Assembly (NCBI GenBank): GCA_015067315.1 | Contig: SVMR01000008.1 | Location: 36,779-100,778, forward strand | DNA length: 64,000 nucleotides | Reading direction: 5' to 3' | Source: Oscillospiraceae bacterium | GTDB taxonomy: Bacteria > Bacillota > Clostridia > Oscillospirales > Ruminococcaceae | Part shown: one piece after another, positions 16,443-26,567 of the stretch | How the letters are laid out: each line of letters opens with the position of its first letter | How positions within the stretch are numbered: position 1 is the first letter of the stretch | Made by a program: the position numbers and the translations under genes | The notes under the pieces: model-generated | Database searches by the model: none | What the model saw: only the letters and a program-made list of their open reading frames with translations | Told to the model about the DNA's origin: nothing

Positions 16443-16889
16443 TTATTTCCTCTCTTTAAGGTTGCGGCAGGTTATAACGCCTTCCGTCGCGCGGATTGCT
16501 TCCCGAAGGGTATGTCCGTCGCATTTAAGATTTCCGGTTGTGAAGGAAATGGTGCAGGGCGCGGCGCCGTCGATTGGGATGTTGAGGTTAAGGGTTATTA
16601 CGTTTGCGCCGTAGTTTGAAAGAACGTTAAGGACGTTTGAAAGGATTCCGGGCTTGTCTATAAGGGTCATATAATAGCTTACGATTTTGTCGCGGCTTTC
16701 GTCGCTGTAAACGGAAACGCCGTCCTTATATTTATAAAAAGCGCTCCGGCTTATTCCCGCCATTCTTGCGGCTTCGGAAGAATTTTTTGCCTTGCCCTGG
16801 GAAAGGAGTTTTTTTGCTTCAATAACTTTTAAAAGCACTTCGGGAATAAGTTCGGAATCAACTACGATTTTTTCGGGATTTTCGCTCAT
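16443..16889 (-). CDS. ACT domain protein with an N-terminal helix-turn-helix-like part (PheB-like)
   Basis: 148 residues from ATG 16889 (AAGGAG ten bases before); the longer open frame overlaps the promoter. Residues 1-60 include a predicted helix-turn-helix-like stretch (NSSEAARMAGISRSAFYKYK); residues 65-148 form an ACT domain (MTLIDKPGILSNVLNVLSNYGANVITLNLNIPIDG). The family is usually annotated as ACT domain-containing/PheB. Its place as first gene of the threonine branch operon, five bases from hom, suggests an amino-acid sensing subunit or regulator of that operon. This role is inference. Confidence 0.85.
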   Translation of the reverse strand: MSENPEKIVVDSELIPEVLLKVIEAKKLLSQGKAKNSSEAARMAGISRSAFYKYKDGVSVYSDESRDKIVSYYMTLIDKPGILSNVLNVLSNYGANVITLNLNIPIDGAAPCTISFTTGNLKCDGHTLREAIRATEGVITCRNLKERK

Positions 16890-16933
16890 AAAAAGTCCGC
16901 TCCTTAAAAACGATTGTTTTTCGTACGAGTACA

Positions 16934-16962
16934 AATATAACACCCCGAACCGAAAAATGCAA
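16934..16962 (-). promoter_or_regulatory. Promoter of the ACT-hom-thrB-lysC operon
   Basis: On the minus strand TTGCAT (16962-16957), 17-base spacer, TATATT (16939-16934). It is embedded in an inverted repeat CACCCCGAA...TTCGGGGTG (16940-16948 and 16978-16986), which could act as an operator or a weak upstream terminator. The leader to the start codon is only about 40 bases, too short for a riboswitch or T-box. Confidence 0.65.
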
Positions 16963-16997
16963 TAGCTTTTTTAAAATTCGGGGTGATTTTTTAATAT

Positions 16998-17948
16998 TTA
17001 TACTCCTTCAAGGTCGAAAGGAGGGATAAAACTTTCGCCGACCGCGCCGCCTTCCTGAACAAAGGCGTTTTCAATTCCGAGGGAAAGGGCAAAATCGATT
17101 ACCTCGTCATATTCCTCATCGGTTACGGAGCGGAAAAGTTCGGGATATCTTTCGTCGGAGCAAAGGGGGGTATATTGGTTCATGATGCTTATCCAGATTT
17201 TTTCGCCGAATTTTTCCCAAAGCCATCGGAGGATTTTTTTGCTGTCGTCCGTATGTCCCGGAAGAACAAGATGGCGGACTATGACGCCTTTTTTCATCAT
17301 TCCTTCATCATCAAAAACCGCCTCGCCGGTTTGTTCGACCATTTTTTCGAGGGATTTTGAAGCGATTTCAAAATAATTTTTTGCGTCGGAAAATTTTTCT
17401 GCCAAAGAATTATCAAAATATTTGAAATCCGAAAGCCATATATCCGCATAGTCCCTGACAGCTTCGACGCTTTCCGGAAGTTCCCAGCCGCCCGTGTTCC
17501 AGACTATCGGAAGAGAAAGACCGTTTTTTCTTGCAATATCAAGGGCGGAGGTTATCTGTGGGGCAAAATGCATCGGGGTTACAAGGTTTATGTTGTTTGC
17601 GCCTTTTTCCTGGAGTTCAAGAAAAATTTTCGAAAGGCGTTCGACGGAAACGTTTTTTCCTGCTTCGCCCCGGCTTATTTCTTTGTTCTGGCAAAAAACG
17701 CAGCGCATTGTGCAGCCGGAAAAAAAGACCGTTCCGGAACCTTCCTCACCGGAAATGCAGGGTTCTTCCCAAAAATGAAGGGCTGCTCTTGCAACTTTCG
17801 CTTCTTTTCCGCCGCCGCAGAAGCCGGTTTTTCCCAAAAGCCGTTTTGCGCCGCATTTCCGGGGGCAAAGAGCGCATTTTTCGCCAAGTTCCAAAATTTC
17901 CGCCGCCTTTCGTTTCGATTCTATGATACAATATATCATAATTGTCAT
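16998..17948 (-). CDS. Radical SAM protein, PflX-like (pyruvate formate-lyase activase-related)
   Basis: Up to 316 residues. An N-terminal CALCPRKCG motif is followed by the radical SAM cluster CTMRCVFCQN (CxxxCxxC), NLVTPMHFAPQI, WNTGGWE and a long barrel region ending in NAFVQEGGA. This matches the COG1313/PflX group, cytoplasmic 4Fe-4S proteins that cleave S-adenosylmethionine; their substrate is not known. The start is uncertain: ATG 17948 lies inside a plausible promoter (TTGATA-17-TATATT on the minus strand), and TTG 17894, just before the first cysteine motif and after GGCGGCGG, may be the real one. Single gene. Confidence 0.85.
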   Translation of the reverse strand: MTIMIYCIIESKRKAAEILELGEKCALCPRKCGAKRLLGKTGFCGGGKEAKVARAALHFWEEPCISGEEGSGTVFFSGCTMRCVFCQNKEISRGEAGKNVSVERLSKIFLELQEKGANNINLVTPMHFAPQITSALDIARKNGLSLPIVWNTGGWELPESVEAVRDYADIWLSDFKYFDNSLAEKFSDAKNYFEIASKSLEKMVEQTGEAVFDDEGMMKKGVIVRHLVLPGHTDDSKKILRWLWEKFGEKIWISIMNQYTPLCSDERYPELFRSVTDEEYDEVIDFALSLGIENAFVQEGGAVGESFIPPFDLEGV

Positions 17949-17979
17949 TTTCTATCAAGAAAATTAACAGAAACTTAAC

Positions 17980-18007
17980 TTTACAGAATCGGAAAATGTG
18001 ATATAAT
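17980..18007 (+). promoter_or_regulatory. Promoter of the riboswitch leader
   Basis: TTTACA (17980-17985), 16 bases, TGATATAAT with an extended TGn -10 (TATAAT 18002-18007). Transcription would begin about 18014, 30 bases before the aptamer core. Confidence 0.7.
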
Positions 18008-18044
18008 ACAGAACATACGATTTCTTCGGAAATGATATTTACAA

Positions 18045-18128
18045 TTAGGGAGTAGTTGGCGCGAAAACGCGTTATGTTATTCGTCATCACGCCGGAAAGG
18101 CCGGATAGCATATTAAACAACAAGACTT
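18045..18128 (+). promoter_or_regulatory. yybP-ykoY-like (Mn2+-type) riboswitch aptamer
   Basis: The conserved parts of the yybP-ykoY aptamer are present in the right order: AGGGAGTAG (18047-18055), a GC hairpin CGCG-AAAA-CGCG, the loop CGTCA (18082-18086), a small hairpin GCCGGAAAGGC followed by CGG, a stem ATGTTAT/ATAGCAT closing the long arm, and the 3' core AACAAGAC (compare AGCAAGAC). P1 pairing at the base is weak, so a covariance search is needed. The class senses Mn2+ and usually controls exporters such as MntP, TerC-like proteins or P-type ATPases; here the next genes are the ATP synthase operon. Confidence 0.68.
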
Positions 18129-18168
18129 TTTGTTGCGTAACCGTAATGAAAGGTCTTGTATTTTTTTG
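18121..18168 (+). terminator. Riboswitch expression platform: intrinsic terminator
   Basis: CAAGACTTT (18121-18129) pairs with AAAGGTCTTG (18149-18158), then TATTTTTTT. The left arm is the conserved 3' core of the aptamer, so aptamer and terminator are mutually exclusive, as expected for a transcriptional switch in which ligand allows read-through. Confidence 0.8.
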
Positions 18169-18262
18169 ACCGTTTTTGCAAAAAGACGGAGCGCTTTTTC
18201 TGCTTTTGCGTGTTTAAATAATGTTTTATTGTAAAATTCGTTAATTTAATAACAAATTTTTA

Positions 18263-18291
18263 TTTACAACAATATTAAAATATGCTATTAT
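18263..18291 (+). promoter_or_regulatory. Second promoter of the ATP synthase operon
   Basis: TTTACA (18263-18268), 17 bases, TGCTATTAT (extended -10; TATTAT 18286-18291). It lies after the riboswitch terminator and 55 bases before the first gene, so the operon can be expressed independently of the switch. Confidence 0.65.
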
Positions 18292-18345
18292 AAATATAAT
18301 TAGTTTTTATGAATAAAACGCAAAGGAGAAGGAGAAATTTTCATT

Positions 18346-18687
18346 ATGGATAAGTTTTGGATTGTTCTTCTTTTTCTCGGCGTTTTTTTAATAGGAAGCA
18401 ATATTGTAAAAAGAATTGCGGTCCGCTTTATAAATTCCGCCGAAAACCAAAGTTCCGTTTCCGTAATAACCGCGGAAAAGGACGACCCGAAGGTTTTTTG
18501 GAACGAAAAAGGCTTCCGAAGGGAACCGCAGCAGGCGGATTTTGTTCTTCCGGCGGAAGATTTTTTCGGGAACGAAAAAACCGAATTTTCCGAAAATTTT
18601 GAGGATGAACTGAAAAATCTTTCCGAAGAGGAACAAAACAAAATTCTTGAAGAAGCCGGAATTCTTGAAACGGAAGGGGAAATCTGA
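18346..18687 (+). CDS. Small membrane protein of unknown function heading the atp operon
   Basis: 113 residues; ATG 18346 after AAAGGAGAAGGAG. One N-terminal transmembrane segment (FWIVLLFLGVFLIGSNIV, residues 4-21) and a charged, acidic cytoplasmic or external part (residues 25-113) ending in a predicted helix (EDELKNLSEEEQNKILEEAG). I do not recognise a family. Its stop abuts the TTG start of the AtpZ-like gene, so it is translated with the ATP synthase genes and may be an assembly factor or simply the promoter-proximal gene of the leader. Confidence 0.8.
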   Translation: MDKFWIVLLFLGVFLIGSNIVKRIAVRFINSAENQSSVSVITAEKDDPKVFWNEKGFRREPQQADFVLPAEDFFGNEKTEFSENFEDELKNLSEEEQNKILEEAGILETEGEI

Positions 18688-18954
18688 TTGAAGCCGAAAG
18701 AACAGCGGGATATAATAAAAGCTTCCTCAATGGTGCTCCAGGTTTCGCTTTCCGCAATCTGCCCGATACTTCTTTTGATGTCCGTCGGGATGTGGCTTGA
18801 CGGAAAATACGGAAACGGCGGATATTGGTTCACCGCCATTGGAATAATCTGCGGAATCTATTCCGGATATAAAGGAAGCTATCAGCTTATCAAAGACGTC
18901 TGGATGAAGGAAGAAAAACAAAATGTCAAAAATCCTGAATCAAATGATGAATGA
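18688..18954 (+). CDS. atpZ: AtpZ/AtpI-family putative FoF1-ATPase subunit
   Basis: 88 residues; TTG 18688 directly after the previous stop, with GAAGGGGA as binding site. Two transmembrane helices (about 12-34 and 46-62) separated by GMWLDGKYGNGG, the layout of the AtpZ (F0F1-ATPase subunit, putative) family. In other bacteria this small protein accompanies AtpI and has been proposed to aid c-ring assembly or Mg2+/Ca2+ supply. Its 3' end overlaps the start of the following gene by 32 bases, indicating coupled translation. Confidence 0.8.
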   Translation: MKPKEQRDIIKASSMVLQVSLSAICPILLLMSVGMWLDGKYGNGGYWFTAIGIICGIYSGYKGSYQLIKDVWMKEEKQNVKNPESNDE

Positions 18955-19351
18955 ATATGAGGGGGAGGAGGACAGCATCATAACCCCGCGTAACGCAAGA
19001 ATCGCGGCGGTTTTGCTTTGTATTGTTTTCATCCTCGGCGGTCTTGTTTTCGGAGATTTTTTTAAAACCGCGAAGGGAGTTTTCCTCGGCGGGGCGGTTG
19101 CCCAGCTTCTTTTCCGCCAGCACGAGCTGACCATCGGAAAAAGCATTAAAAGCGCAAATCCCCAAAGCATGACTGTTTCAAATTATTTAATGCGCCTTCT
19201 CATCAGGGGTGTTACGCTTTTCGTAGCGATACAAAACCCCGATGTTGGCATAATAGGATGTATTCTCGGCCTGCTGAGCGTTCCTTACGGAATATACGCT
19301 CTTGCGTTTGCCGATTGGATAATCCACAGAAAAACCGGAAAGGAGGTATAG
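18923..19351 (+). CDS. atpI: ATP synthase subunit I-like protein
   Basis: 142 residues with four hydrophobic helices (about 27-47, 50-66, 88-108 and 109-131), the shape of AtpI, a chaperone for c-ring assembly. The sequence itself is poorly conserved in this family, so the call rests on size, topology and position before atpB. ATG 18923 is inside the end of the AtpZ-like gene; stop TAG is one base before ATG of atpB with AGGAGGT overlapping its end. Confidence 0.75.
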   Translation: MSKILNQMMNEYEGEEDSIITPRNARIAAVLLCIVFILGGLVFGDFFKTAKGVFLGGAVAQLLFRQHELTIGKSIKSANPQSMTVSNYLMRLLIRGVTLFVAIQNPDVGIIGCILGLLSVPYGIYALAFADWIIHRKTGKEV

Positions 19352-19352
19352 G

Positions 19353-20171
19353 ATGAATGTATCAATTCCGCAAATAACAAGCGGTTTTACCGTTTTCGGA
19401 TTCGAAATCACCAACACAATGGTCTGGACCTGGCTTATTCTTGCAATGCTTTCGGCTTTGTTCATCTGGCTTGGAAGCGGGCTTAAGGTTAAACCGGAAG
19501 GGAAAAAGCAAATTGTTGCAGAAACGATTTACGGACTTGTGGGCAACCTTGTTGAATCGAATATCGGTCCGAACACGAAAGCTTTTATCCCCTATTTCAC
19601 CGCTCTTTTTGCTTTTATTCTTGCGTCGAACCTCAGCGGTGTCTGGAGCCTTGGCGTTATCCGTCCGCCGACGGCAGATATTGCAACGCCATTTGCCCTT
19701 GCGCTTATGACCTGCGTTATTTCGCAGTATTATCACATCAAGATGAACGGAATCAAGGAATACTTAAAAGGATTCCTCGGTCCGGTAAAATTCATGATTC
19801 CGATAATGCTTCCGATGAATATCATCAGCGAAATTGCAAACCCGGTTTCCCTTACCCTTCGTATGTTCGGCAACCTTCTGGGCGGTCTTATAATCGGTAC
19901 CCTTATCTATTCGATGCTCATCGGTTCCAACGTAATGCCAATCTGGGTCGCTCTCGGTTCAATCGTTCTTTGCGCCGTTCTTCTTACAAAGCAATATAAG
20001 AAGATTAAGAATCTTGATAAAGGCAAAAAGAAACTTGCGGTTCTTCTCGGACTCATCTGCTGCGCGCCCCTTTGCATAATGGCGTTTGTCCACGGATATT
20101 TCGACATTTTCAGCGGATGCCTCCAGACTTACATTTTCTGTTTGCTTTCGATGATTTTTATTTCGCCGTAA
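19353..20171 (+). CDS. atpB: ATP synthase Fo subunit a
   Basis: 272 residues, about five to six membrane helices. It forms the ion half-channels of Fo. The essential arginine helix is clear (NPVSLTLRMFGNLLGGLIIG, residues near 165-185), preceded by MNIISEIANP. The C-terminal end is longer and more polar between helices (KKIKNLDKGKKK) than in the Bacillus protein. RBS AAAGGAGGT. Between atpB and atpE there are 90 AT-rich bases with a small hairpin (TCTTTCC-GATT-GGAAAGA, 20190-20207), possibly an mRNA-stability element that favours c-subunit synthesis. Confidence 0.93.
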   Translation: MNVSIPQITSGFTVFGFEITNTMVWTWLILAMLSALFIWLGSGLKVKPEGKKQIVAETIYGLVGNLVESNIGPNTKAFIPYFTALFAFILASNLSGVWSLGVIRPPTADIATPFALALMTCVISQYYHIKMNGIKEYLKGFLGPVKFMIPIMLPMNIISEIANPVSLTLRMFGNLLGGLIIGTLIYSMLIGSNVMPIWVALGSIVLCAVLLTKQYKKIKNLDKGKKKLAVLLGLICCAPLCIMAFVHGYFDIFSGCLQTYIFCLLSMIFISP

Positions 20172-20242
20172 GGCGGAAAAGAAAATTCTTTCCGATTGGA
20201 AAGAAAATTAAAAAAAACTTGTGTTAAATTAAAATTCTATAA

Positions 20243-20524
<282 letters not shown>

Positions 20525-20563
20525 TTTTAAGAAACAAAAAATTACAGAAAGTTTGGTAACAAT

Positions 20564-21070
20564 ATGGATAGCTGGCTTATAAAAATCGATGCCGGTCTTA
20601 TCAGGCAGGTTATCATTCAGGGCGCGGTTTTTCTTGCGTTTTTCGTTGTTGTAAAAGTTTTCTTTGCGGATAAAATCAAGGCGATTCTTGAACAGCGCAG
20701 AGAGGTTATTGAAAAAGATCTTTCCGCGGCAACCGAAGCAAAGGAAAAAGCCGAAAAACTTGAAAGCGAATATGCTGAAATTATGAAAGGCGCCCATGAT
20801 GAAAAAGCGGCAATTCTTCATTCCGCAGCCGAAGACGGCGAACAGATGAAGGAAAAAATCGTTGCGGAAGCGCGCGAACAGGCCGAAACAATCATAACCA
20901 ATGCCAGAAAAGAGATTGACAGAGAGCGCACGCAGGCCGAAAAGGAACTGCGTGATTCCATTGTTGATATGACTATCGACGCCGCAGAAAAAATTTCGGG
21001 AAAATCCTTTACAAAAGAGGACCACGCCCAGCTTATCAGTGAATCCATCTCCATGATCAAGGAGGTGTAA
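20564..21070 (+). CDS. atpF: ATP synthase Fo subunit b
   Basis: 168 residues. One N-terminal membrane helix (about 13-33) and a long charged coiled coil (KIKAILEQRREVIEKDLSAATEAKEKAEKLESEYAEI...), the peripheral stalk that links Fo to delta on F1. Ends with the helix AAEKISGKSFTKEDHAQLI typical of the family. Four bases before atpH, whose ribosome binding site (AAGGAGGTG) overlaps the atpF stop. Confidence 0.95.
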   Translation: MDSWLIKIDAGLIRQVIIQGAVFLAFFVVVKVFFADKIKAILEQRREVIEKDLSAATEAKEKAEKLESEYAEIMKGAHDEKAAILHSAAEDGEQMKEKIVAEAREQAETIITNARKEIDRERTQAEKELRDSIVDMTIDAAEKISGKSFTKEDHAQLISESISMIKEV

Positions 21071-21074
21071 ACTT

Positions 21075-21614
21075 ATGAGCCTTGCGGTCAGAAGATATTC
21101 GGAAGCGCTTCTTGATATTGCTTTTGAGGAAAAATGCGAAGACGAGGTTTATGAACAGTTCAAAGCTTTTTATTGCGAAATGAAAGCGGAAAAGGATTTT
21201 GAACGCCTTATGACGGAAAAAATCCTTTCTTCGGAAGAACTTAAAGCAACCGTTTCAAAAATCCTTGAAGGCGGAAACACATATCTTATAAGCTTCCTTA
21301 TGACTCTTATCGACAGAAACCGCATGGACGAAGTTATGGATATGTTCCTTGACTTTGAACGCGGATATAAAGAAAAGAAAAATATTCTCGAGGCGGAAGC
21401 AGTTACTGCCATTGAAATGACCGAAGACCAGATTGAACAGGTCAAGAAGGAACTCGGCGAAAAATACGGCAAAACAATCGTGCTCAAAACCTCGGTGGAT
21501 CCTTCGATAATCGGCGGAATGGTTCTTTATGTGGGCAACGAAATGCTCGACGCTTCCGTAAAAGCAAAATTCGAAGGACTTAAAAAACAACTGAAATCAA
21601 TTCAAATATCATAA
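21075..21614 (+). CDS. atpH: ATP synthase F1 subunit delta
   Basis: 179 residues, usual length. N-terminal RRYSEALLDIAFEE and C-terminal GKTIVLKTSVDPSIIGGMVLYVGNEMLDASVKAKFEGLKKQL are signatures of OSCP/delta, which caps the F1 alpha subunits and binds b. It lies between atpF and atpA with short gaps. Confidence 0.94.
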   Translation: MSLAVRRYSEALLDIAFEEKCEDEVYEQFKAFYCEMKAEKDFERLMTEKILSSEELKATVSKILEGGNTYLISFLMTLIDRNRMDEVMDMFLDFERGYKEKKNILEAEAVTAIEMTEDQIEQVKKELGEKYGKTIVLKTSVDPSIIGGMVLYVGNEMLDASVKAKFEGLKKQLKSIQIS

Positions 21615-23144
<1,530 letters not shown>

Positions 23145-23159
23145 TGCAGAGGTGTATTT

Positions 23160-24083
23160 ATGGCTGACTCAATGCGCGATATCAAACGTCGCATAAAAAG
23201 TGTCACTTCCACAAAACAGATCACTCACGCCATGCAGCTTGTTGCAAGCGCAAAGCTCCGCAACGCAAGAACAAAAGCGGACGCAAGAAGAGCATATACC
23301 AACTACGTAATCGAAACCATGCATATGATTTCCGGCGCACTTGAAAGAGAAGAACCCGGCGCATTTTTCAAACCGAACGGCTGTGAAAAAGATCTTTATA
23401 TCGTTGTAACAAGCGACAAAGGCCTTGCGGGCGGTTTCAACTCCGGTCTTCTCAAATTCACCGCGGAAGCGATGAAACAGAGCAGGGAATGCGCGGTTAT
23501 CGTTTCCGGCGCAAAAGGTCTTGATTACTTCCGCCGCAGAAACTACGAGATTCTCGGTTCCTATATCGGCGAAAGCGACGAGGCAAGCCTTGGCGTTGCA
23601 AACAGCATCGGAAAAGCGGCAACAACCCTTTTCCTGGACGGAAAAGTTGGAAATATCTACGTCATGTATAACCGTTTTGTTTCGGTAATTTCCCAAAAAC
23701 CCACCATGATAAAGCTTCTTCCTCTTTCAAGAGAAGAACTTGCGACAAAGGCGGACGAAATCGATACCGAAACCGCGGTCGGCGAATATAAGCCCGAAAG
23801 CGGACTTTTCGGCGATGAACCGGCAAAGAACATGATTTTCGAACCTTCTGCAAACTATCTTGCGAATATGCTTATCCCGTCCTATATCGACAACGCCGTT
23901 TACGGGGCGCTTCTTGAAAGTGCGGCGGGCGAACTTGCCAGCAGAAGAATGGCTATGGAAAACGCAACAGACAACGCAGACGAAATAATCGCCGATCTCA
24001 GCCTTGCTTATAACAGAGCAAGACAGGGCGCAATTACCCAGGAGATCACCGAAATCGTAAGCGGCGCAAACGCGATTGGTTAA
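23160..24083 (+). CDS. atpG: ATP synthase F1 subunit gamma
   Basis: 307 residues. N-terminal DIKRRIKSVTSTKQITHAMQLVASAKLR and C-terminal ATDNADEIIADLSLAYNRARQGAITQEITEIVSGA form the coiled central shaft; DKGLAGGFNSG is the conserved middle loop. Slightly longer than usual (about 285-290), with the insertion in the globular part (ETAVGEYKPESGLFGDEP). Followed after 14 bases by the epsilon gene, not by beta. Confidence 0.97.
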   Translation: MADSMRDIKRRIKSVTSTKQITHAMQLVASAKLRNARTKADARRAYTNYVIETMHMISGALEREEPGAFFKPNGCEKDLYIVVTSDKGLAGGFNSGLLKFTAEAMKQSRECAVIVSGAKGLDYFRRRNYEILGSYIGESDEASLGVANSIGKAATTLFLDGKVGNIYVMYNRFVSVISQKPTMIKLLPLSREELATKADEIDTETAVGEYKPESGLFGDEPAKNMIFEPSANYLANMLIPSYIDNAVYGALLESAAGELASRRMAMENATDNADEIIADLSLAYNRARQGAITQEITEIVSGANAIG

Positions 24084-24097
24084 GGAGGTCTGCTGCG

Positions 24098-25935
<1,838 letters not shown>

Positions 25936-25950
25936 TCCGGTTACATCAAA

Positions 25951-25979
25951 AAAACGCACCCTTTCGGGTGCGTTTTTTT
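25951..25979 (+). terminator. Terminator of the ATP synthase operon
   Basis: AAAACGCACCC-TTTC-GGGTGCGTTTTTTT, 16 bases after the atpD stop. Confidence 0.92.
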
Positions 25980-25980
25980 A

Positions 25981-26460
25981 ATGCATAATGCAAAGTGCAT
26001 AATGCAGAATTATAAATTGAAACTCCGTAGGGGCGACCCTATGTGGTCGCCCGCAAAAAGGATTCCCGGAGGGCAAGCCTTCCCAGAGGGGAAGGTGGCA
26101 CGCCGCAGGCGTGACGAAAGAGGGATTACCAAGAACCCGGAGGGTCAGCCTTCTCCTTGAGGAGACTCCCCTGTTAGGGGAGATGTCTGCGAAGCAGACA
26201 GAGGGGTTGCCGTCTGCGGCTGAGCAAAAGGTGTCACGAAGTGACGGATGAGGTGTAAACCCCGTCCAATTTAAAACAGCCGGTAATCTATACAGAATCC
26301 CCCGGTCACGCACCTATTTTTAAAGGCGTGACAGCCCCCTTTGACAAGGGGGCCTGTTTTTAAACCACCCTTCCGTCTTTTTCGTCGGCAAGCCGCCGAA
26401 AAATCCACCTCCCCTGATAGGGGAGGCTGAGCAGAATCCCCCGGTCACGCGCCCGTTTTT
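25981..26460. repeat. Mosaic repeat field with a complete GTAG-REP element
   Basis: No gene in about 580 bases. It begins with TGCATAATGCAAAGTGCATAATG repeats, then the REP GTAG (26027-26030) + GGGCGACC-CTATGT-GGTCGCCC (to 26052), the 75-base module starting at 26077, AAAGGATTCCCGGAGGG (26058), hairpins GGAGACTCCCCTGTTAGGGGAG, CCCCCTTTGACAAGGGGG and CACCTCCCCTGATAGGGGAG (26405). 26460-26567 is AT-rich and carries a TATAAT-like box (26522-26527) in front of the next gene. Confidence 0.78.
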
Positions 26461-26567
26461 AAAAATTATCAAAAAAACTTAACATTGTTCATATTTTGTT
26501 AAAACCGTTTTTCAATAATAATGTATAATAGTATTATAGGAAAATCTTCCCGAAAGGAGTTTTTTAT

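Noticed and set aside
16940..16993. Terminator of the radical SAM gene
   Set aside because: The inverted repeat CACCCCGAA/TTCGGGGTG has a 29-base loop and no T run on the minus strand; it may be an operator.
25978..26313. 111-codon frame on the minus strand
   Set aside because: Repeat modules and a REP palindrome, not a gene.
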